From Nematostella vectensis (lineage: Eukaryota > Cnidaria > Anthozoa > Actiniaria > Edwardsiidae), in the NCBI RefSeq assembly GCF_932526225.1, contig NC_064037.1:930001-994000 (forward strand): 64,000 nt of DNA. Reading direction: 5' to 3'. Positions 58,301 to 64,000 of the stretch are shown in pieces. A model generated the notes under the pieces. It saw nothing but the letters and a program-made list of their open reading frames with translations, made no database searches and was not told where the DNA came from. A program made the translations under genes and the position numbers. Within the stretch, counting starts at the first letter, position 1, and the number at the start of each line of letters is the position of its first letter.

Positions 58301-61300
58301 TGTAATAACACGGCCTTTTTAATAGAGATGACAGTAATTCAAAATCTTAGAAATTCGACCCTAATGTCACGTTGAATAATCCTACCAAGAACTACATCTA
58401 GCTATTTACATAGTTAAATAAAGAAGCGCACATGCATCTAAGGAATGTCCCTTTGTGTTTTAGTTTAACAGACAATGTCTCATGTGATAGGTACTCATAA
58501 CACTACCCCCCTCCAAAAAGAATATCCATCTCAGATTTGAACTATTACAAAATCAAATAATGTTGTCTCTAAATCTTAAAGGGACAGTTCTTGTCCTTGA
58601 TGGGCGAGATCTGCATGATTCCACACCATCGTCTCCTATAGTTGTGTCTCTAATATCTCGATCAGATACTCTATCATTCCCGTTAGCATCTCCTGTCTTC
58701 ATCAGCTGTGTCGATATCTCCAGCCAGACTGAACCATGTAGGCGCTACCCTTCCCTCATACCGCCACTGCTTGTTGCAATGTACAACCTTTGGCTTGCTT
58801 CTGCTACCTTCCGGTGACGATATAAAGTCCACCGTTATGCAGAGCATCAATAAATTGATCCTTACTCAGGACATCCTGGACTTCATGGCCAGCCTCCGGG
58901 TATGCTAACCGCCCAAGCCACTCTATATCCTCCGCCAACTGTGGTAGTGTCTCTCCTTTTCTCCTCTGTCTGTTGCGAAATCTCACACGTAACAGTTCTG
59001 TCTGATGACTCGAACCAAATCTTCCGGCCAGAGCCGACACCAACTGTTTGTAGTTATTTCATTCTACATCTGCCATTGCACCGAAAACATTCAAGGCTTG
59101 TCCACGTAGGCTTGTCACCAAATTAACAGCCTTCTGACTGTCGCTCCAACGGTTAAGCTTTGCTGTTAACTGGAACTGAGCAGGATATGGTTCCAAGGAA
59201 CTATTTCTGCAAAAGTCGCAGATTTTGCACCGGTCTCTTTTCTCTCTCATTGACAGAATCTTCTAAAATTCCAGACCTCGACAGACTTGTCTCCAATAGT
59301 TCTCCTTTCAACTCTTCTTTTAGCTCATGTTTTATACTGTAGCACTATGAGATATTGCCATCAGCTTTGTGTGATCTTAAGCAAGTAGGCCTTTCCATTC
59401 TTCAGAGCGATCGGAAAACTGGGCCTCCAATGCTTTTCGATTAAAATTCCCTTACCATCTCTGTCATCGCTCGAGTTCCCTTTCCATCTCTGTCATCGCT
59501 CGAGTTCCCCACATCTCTCACTCAGCACTGAGCTTAAGGCGTCAAATTTCTTGTCGATTTCTTGCACTCTTTATATGTGACTGCATAGCAAAGTTTTCAG
59601 ATTGAATTTACTCTAAATTCGCTTGTTCACCGTTTTTTCGAAGCCATACTACGAGCCAGCATTCCAAACTAAATTTTCTAAGGATCCCACTGCTGCCACC
59701 AGTGTAATAACGCGGCCTTTTTAATAGAGATGACTGTAATTCAAAATCTTAGTACTTCTTAAAGAATTCAACCCTAATACCACGTTGAATAATCCTACCT
59801 AAGAACTACATCTAGCTATTGACATAACTAAGTAAAGAAGCGCACATGCATCTACAGTAAGGAATGGCCCTTAGTGTTAGTTTAACAGACAATGTCTCGT
59901 GCAATACTCATAACACTATATGTAGAAAAGACTAAATTTTTGTCATGTGTGGGTAACCTTTGTTTTAGACTAAAGTAGTTATGTGTGGTTTACATTTGTT
60001 TTATCTTTACATAGAACAGACTAAAGTATTGTCATGTGTGGGTTACCTTTGTTTTATCATTACTATGGAACAGACTAAAGTATTTTCATGTGTGGGTTAC
60101 CTTTGTTTTATCATTACTATAGAACAGACTAAGGTATTGTTATGTGTTGGTTTGCATATGAAAGTTGTCCTTCATTGTTCAGTTTATTGAATACTTATTG
60201 AAGTGTACAGGTTCCATGAGCATTTTAGGATGGGAATTCAACAAACAATAAATATGTTGACCCCCCTGCTCCTGCTGTTATCTGAGTACCCCCTTAATGG
60301 TACAGTAGGCTCTCCGATTAGAGTCACATAGCTGGATCTATGACCCTATTAAAGAAAATGAATGGATAATTCAAATAATTTGATCAGAAATTCAAAATGG
60401 GGGTAGATAGCCACCCAATTCACCTCCCCCCTCCACCTGGATCCCACATGAAGTTCATACTTCTTGTGATTTGTGTTCTTTAGATTCTGAATAAGGCTGC
60501 CATCATAAAGGCAGACGCAGTGCAGCAGTGCAAAGAAGAAGTCAATATTCAGGTTTGTCTTGCCACTTATATGGACTTGACAAGTTTGCACTTTGGCCAC
60601 TGTAAGTGGGAGATGAGCGCTAACTCATTGCTGCATACTGTAGCGCAACTGCTAACCCACTGTTGGAAGCAGGTATCGCACAACATTCTGGTCCTTATCA
60701 TCTGCTGAAGTTATGGATGTATTCCAGCAGTTCATTAATTTCACTTATAGGTTAAATGAAATATCCTTGGCTTATAAGATTCAATGTTTAGCTGTACTTC
60801 TTAGGTGGAAGCTTGAAAGGGCTTAAAATGATTTCACAAATCAAAGTATGCTTCAGTCAACTGAAGTCGTGTTCGCAAGTAGCCACTTGTCTCAAGTCAC
60901 CAAGCACCAGCTCCAGCCTTCAGACTATTGATTGCATCTTTTTTAGTTCACGTGTTACTTTGATTTATTTATTATCCAGATGAAGCTCAAGTCATTTCCT
61001 TTCCTTGTGAAGACATTTTATACTTGGCAGACTAAACATAACCTCTTTATTGGTGAGTAGAAATGGGTGGTACTGCAGTATATCTATGTCAAGTTCGATA
61101 ATTTTTATTGTCACAAATCTCCCACCATCTTTCCTATTGCACACTCATTTCAGGTTGCTTATGAACTGTTAATGGGCTAACCGATGCTACACATGACAAA
61201 TTACTTTACATTGCATTCTAGTATAATAATCCCATTTACTTCTGAGTTCTTTTGTGCAAAATGTGATGGAAAAAACTGAAAAGAGACACTTACCCCTAGT

Positions 61301-63562
61301 CCCACACTACTGATCAAGACCCAAGACTGTACGTCCCCAACAATGCACTGGGGTGTCTCTCTAGGCTAGCGATGATGCTGTGACAGCCTGTTGTTGACGA
61401 CAGTTTTGCTTGTAATTTGCTGGTCTCTCCGAAGTGAGAGTGGCATTTTTGCCACTCAACCTAATTCACAGATTCTTTTCAGGCTTATTTTGAGTTCCTT
61501 GGCCAATTGTTTGCTTTGGGGCAGAAAAACTTATAGGAGCTCCCCCCCCCCCCCTGTCAGTGTTTTCCATAGGCACCCATGATGCAATGCAGTCATGCAA
61601 AACGGGGTATGCACTTCTTGGCTTGCGAGATATTAGCATGTTTCTGAATTTAAGCATTTGTTTACATTACACTGCATTGATGCGCTTTTAAAGATCATCT
61701 ATCCTTGGCTAAATCCTTGATTATCCGGGTCTGGTGATGTTTAGTTTGCATGTATGATGCTTTAGAATTGGTCCTATATTTTACGGTCTTCTAGGGGCAT
61801 AATGTGCTAACGTCATAACCGCAGAAAAAGACAAACATGTTGATAAATTGTAATTGTAAAATTGTAACACTAATTTCGGTTATTTTGTCGATTTGGGTTT
61901 CCTGTGGAACAAGCTGCCGCCATCTTGGGAACGAAATCTCCCGTCCCCTCCCCCGATGCGCAATTAGTAGTCTATGCGTTGCCTTTCCAGCTTCGTTTTG
62001 GATACCCTGGGTTCCAGAGGCTGAATATCCGCTTTTCCCAGCATGCTAGGGGGCGGGGGTTCAAATGGGCTGGCGGCGTCGCTCGAAAAACTCTCGCTTC
62101 CATCGAAAAATCTCCCGTTTCGCTCTAAAAATCTCGGTTCGCTTGAAAAACTCTCGGAGCCTCTGGTCTATTTGGACGGCGTCTGTACCAAGATTTGGGC
62201 TACCTTTGGCAGTCCGCGATACAAAGCGGCCATGATTTTTCGCACTTGCCCTGTGTTTACGATTGAAAGCTCCTTCTTCGATTTATACCGCGAATACGAT
62301 GGCGATATCAAAGAATTATTTGGTAAGTATGACGACTTATGATCCGATGTTTTACGGGGTTTTCTTATCATGGCTTTCGAAGTTTGTCATTTGATAATAA
62401 AAGAACTCGGATAATCAAACTAGGGCAAAGCGAAAGGTATTCAAACAGCCCAAAATCCCATTGCCTGACGTTTGTACCGTAAGGCTTTGTTTATAAATGC
62501 AATTGATCGAAATTACTTTATGAAGGGAAGACAAACCAACCAAATTCCTAAGATGACGGGTAAATAATAAGCATTCAGTAGATCTCTGCGTTATTTGATG
62601 AGACTTGAGGAAATATAAAATCAATCCGAATAATCTCATTTCTCTGCCCCGCTTCTCGGCCCTTCTAATATCGATACTGGGTTTGCAGTATTTTATATTT
62701 TGAGTCTATTTTTCCACAGCAATGTCTAGTCCAGAACTACTATGATTGCAAATCATTTCCCAAGAAATAAAAAAAAAGGAATGCTACATTATTTTAAACC
62801 AAGGCAAACACAGCCACGGAGGAGAAATCAACGGAGGAGAAATCCAGTGAATACATGAGCAGTAATCTTTTCAGTAGCTATTATCATGGCAACCACTTAG
62901 ACCCAAATAGCTTACTGCGTATGTACAGGCATGCAGCCCAGGGTGGGCACACGGGTTGTGTCCCTCCCACTCAACTACCAAAAAGCAGTCTTTTTAAAAT
63001 ATACTTACTTTCCATAATATTTATGACTGCACATCCCCTCCACAGCTAATCAGATTGTTTGTTATGGTTATCAGACTTCACCTTTCCTTTTCTAGTCATA
63101 CAATGCCTTCAATTAAATAATTTCTTTTGTTTAATTAAATAAGACTACAAGCAATTTGTTTTTGTTCTACTTCTCTTATAAAACAAACAGAGAAACCATG
63201 AAAGGGTTAGTAATCAGCCAAGACAGTGGCTGCAAAGAAAATGGGGTCTTGCATAAATCTGGTCTATGGAAAATGTGCGAACTGCCCCACACAGATCTAA
63301 AAGAATATTGATTTAACCCTTGCAATTGAATGACCAACCAATCTATGAGCACTTCACTTCTTCACGAGAACTTCTAGTTTAAATTATAAATTTGAATGAT
63401 ATCTAAAGTGATTGAAAACTGCAATTGACAATTCCAATTATTTAATTTGCCCAGTGTCAGATTTTGTGGATGGCAGCGATTTGTTCACCCTCTGGAAGCA
63501 AGATCAGGTTTTGCCTGAAGAGCTTGTCAAGCTGTATGTAGCTGAGTTAGCTTTGACATTAG
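55325..63562 (+). CDS. RSKR: RSKR (SgK494)-like AGC-type protein kinase, first six exons, runs off the window
   Basis: Exons 55325-55597, 56726-56761, 58120-58167, 60484-60552, 60980-61052 and 63455-63562 join in frame (202 codons plus one base). The protein starts MGNFQTKITK, so Gly2 could be N-myristoylated; human RSKR also starts Met-Gly. A basic, Ser-rich leader of about 90 residues precedes the kinase fold. Visible elements are the glycine-rich loop IGKGAFGHV, the catalytic Lys in VFAMKIL, the alpha-C Glu in QCKEEVNIQ, the strand FLVKTFYTWQTKHNLFI, and the hinge SDFVDGSDLFTLWKQ followed by ELVKLYVAELALTLG. DAVQQCKEEVNIQ closely resembles the family's DTVRQCKEEVSIQ. The catalytic HRD and DFG motifs must lie beyond 64000, so activity cannot be judged. 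An in-frame ATG 12 codons upstream (55289) is less likely because it hides Gly2. The biological role of RSKR is poorly known. Confidence 0.85.
58301..59915 (-). mobile_element. Gag-only (TRIM-like) LTR retrotransposon in kinase intron 3
   Basis: Two direct repeats, 58301-58502 and 59703-59915, both begin TGTAATAAC and end CTCATAACA (LTR termini TG...CA). Read on minus, the 5' LTR is followed by TGGTGGCAGCAGTGGGAT, a typical Gypsy-type primer binding site. The 3' LTR is preceded by a purine tract TTTTTGGAGGGGGGTAG. Between them only a gag relic is present; no protease, reverse transcriptase or integrase. Total 1615 bp. It inserted into a local 60-odd-bp tandem repeat. The two LTRs differ at several places, so the insertion is not very recent. 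Confidence 0.85.
58804..59250 (-). pseudogene. Retrotransposon gag relic
   Basis: In one minus-strand frame interrupted by a single stop at 59059-59061, the sequence reads like a Gypsy-type gag capsid region. First comes WSDSQKAVNLVTSLRGQALN, then LRVRFRNRQRRKGETLPQLA and LAYPEAGHEVQDVLSKDQF with FIDAL. These blocks are typical of retrotransposon gag proteins. No zinc knuckle is seen after it. Confidence 0.75.
61905..62331 (+). other. Exon-like segment with GC-rich leader in kinase intron 5
   Basis: GCCGCCATCTTGG (a YY1-type motif on minus) is followed by a GC-rich stretch with four TCG-AAAAA(C/T)CTC motifs. An open frame then runs from GVCTKIWATFGSPRYKAAMI through FRTCPVFTIESSFFDLYREY to KELFG at a GTAAGT donor (62322). 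I do not recognise the peptide. It may be an alternative first exon, a nested gene start, or part of a transposon. Confidence 0.25.
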
Positions 63563-64000
63563 GTGGGTTACCAATAAGACTGAGGTCCTGTCCAAGAAAC
63601 GTTTTTGCATATATTGTACATCCAAACCCTGACTGTAAGGTCTGACAGCCTTTTGTTTATTTGTTGAACATTTTTCGTCAAAATTTTCAAAAATTCCAAA
63701 TAGAAAGAAAGTGATATTCTCGTGTGTATATTCGCGGGGACGAGGCAATTTTGACGGTTGCCAAATTCATTGTTGGCAAGCATATTAGTACGGCAAAAAT
63801 ACGAATATTCTGCCGGATTCCTCTGCAATGGAAAATCGTGTGGCGCTTAGATTTGGGCTGGTTAGACTCCATCTATCTGTGAGGTTGTCGCCGTGATTTG
63901 AGCGCGATTAAGCGGGAGGGGGTGTGTTTTTTAGGACGGAACGTGAGGTATGTCCAAAATTACTTGCCTACCTTTCACGTCGTTCTGGTAAGAGTTCAAA
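63563..64000 (+). other. Start of kinase intron 6, no exon seen
   Basis: After the donor at 63563 no kinase catalytic-loop sequence (HRD, DFG) appears before the window ends. Confidence 0.5.

Larger units (their letters stand above)
58185..60160. repeat. 60-odd-bp minisatellite split by the LTR element
   Basis: ACTATAGAACAGACTAAAG followed by TATTGTCATGTGTGGGTTACC and TTTGTTTTATCATT recurs about twice before the LTR element (58190-58300) and about four times after it (59925-60150). The transposon inserted inside this array. Confidence 0.8.

Overview
This window is nuclear DNA from an animal. Genes are split into short exons by GT-AG introns of 0.3 to 4.8 kb, coding density is low, and non-LTR, LTR, SINE, MITE and Tc1/mariner-type elements are all present. 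The gene set and domain mix (a secreted PAN-EGF-pentraxin protein, plus CXorf65-, RSRC2-, BEN- and RSKR-like genes with conserved sequence) fits an invertebrate metazoan. An anthozoan cnidarian such as a sea anemone is my best guess. That is inference; no sequence here names the species.

Layout. 1-10.8 kb is a gene-free repeat field: three 547-bp tandem units ending in a fold-back, four 2.2-kb tandem units each carrying a 288-bp TTAA-flanked MITE, then a 56-bp minisatellite. 10.8-12.05 kb holds a decayed LINE endonuclease on the minus strand. 13.8-31.4 kb is one 11-exon plus-strand gene (873 aa, reading frame continuous through all ten splice junctions) for a secreted protein with PAN, EGF and three pentraxin-like domains. 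Its introns are full of satellites and transposons, including a nested pair of TA-flanked IS630/Tc1-type elements. 31.6-35.5 kb is a 48-bp minisatellite.

37.5-40.9 kb is a five-exon CXorf65-like gene (181 aa, plus strand). It converges on an RSRC2-like RS-domain splicing factor gene on the minus strand (42.6-46.6 kb, N-terminus not found). 48.0-54.8 kb is a four-exon BEN-domain gene (421 aa, minus strand). It is head to head, 568 bp apart, with a plus-strand RSKR/SgK494-type AGC kinase gene (55.3 kb onward). Six coding exons of the kinase are visible, up to the hinge region, and the gene runs off the window. A gag-only LTR element sits in kinase intron 3.

The most unusual pattern is that several minisatellites are built from the ends of coding exons: two splice-donor boundaries in the CXorf65-like gene, and the stop-codon regions of the RSRC2-like and BEN genes. 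In one case this creates in-phase alternative splice donors that would add an 18-residue repeat to the protein. Almost all long open frames in the satellites are periodicity artefacts and are not called as genes. All exon models come from reading frame, splice consensus and family resemblance by eye; no search or transcript data was used.
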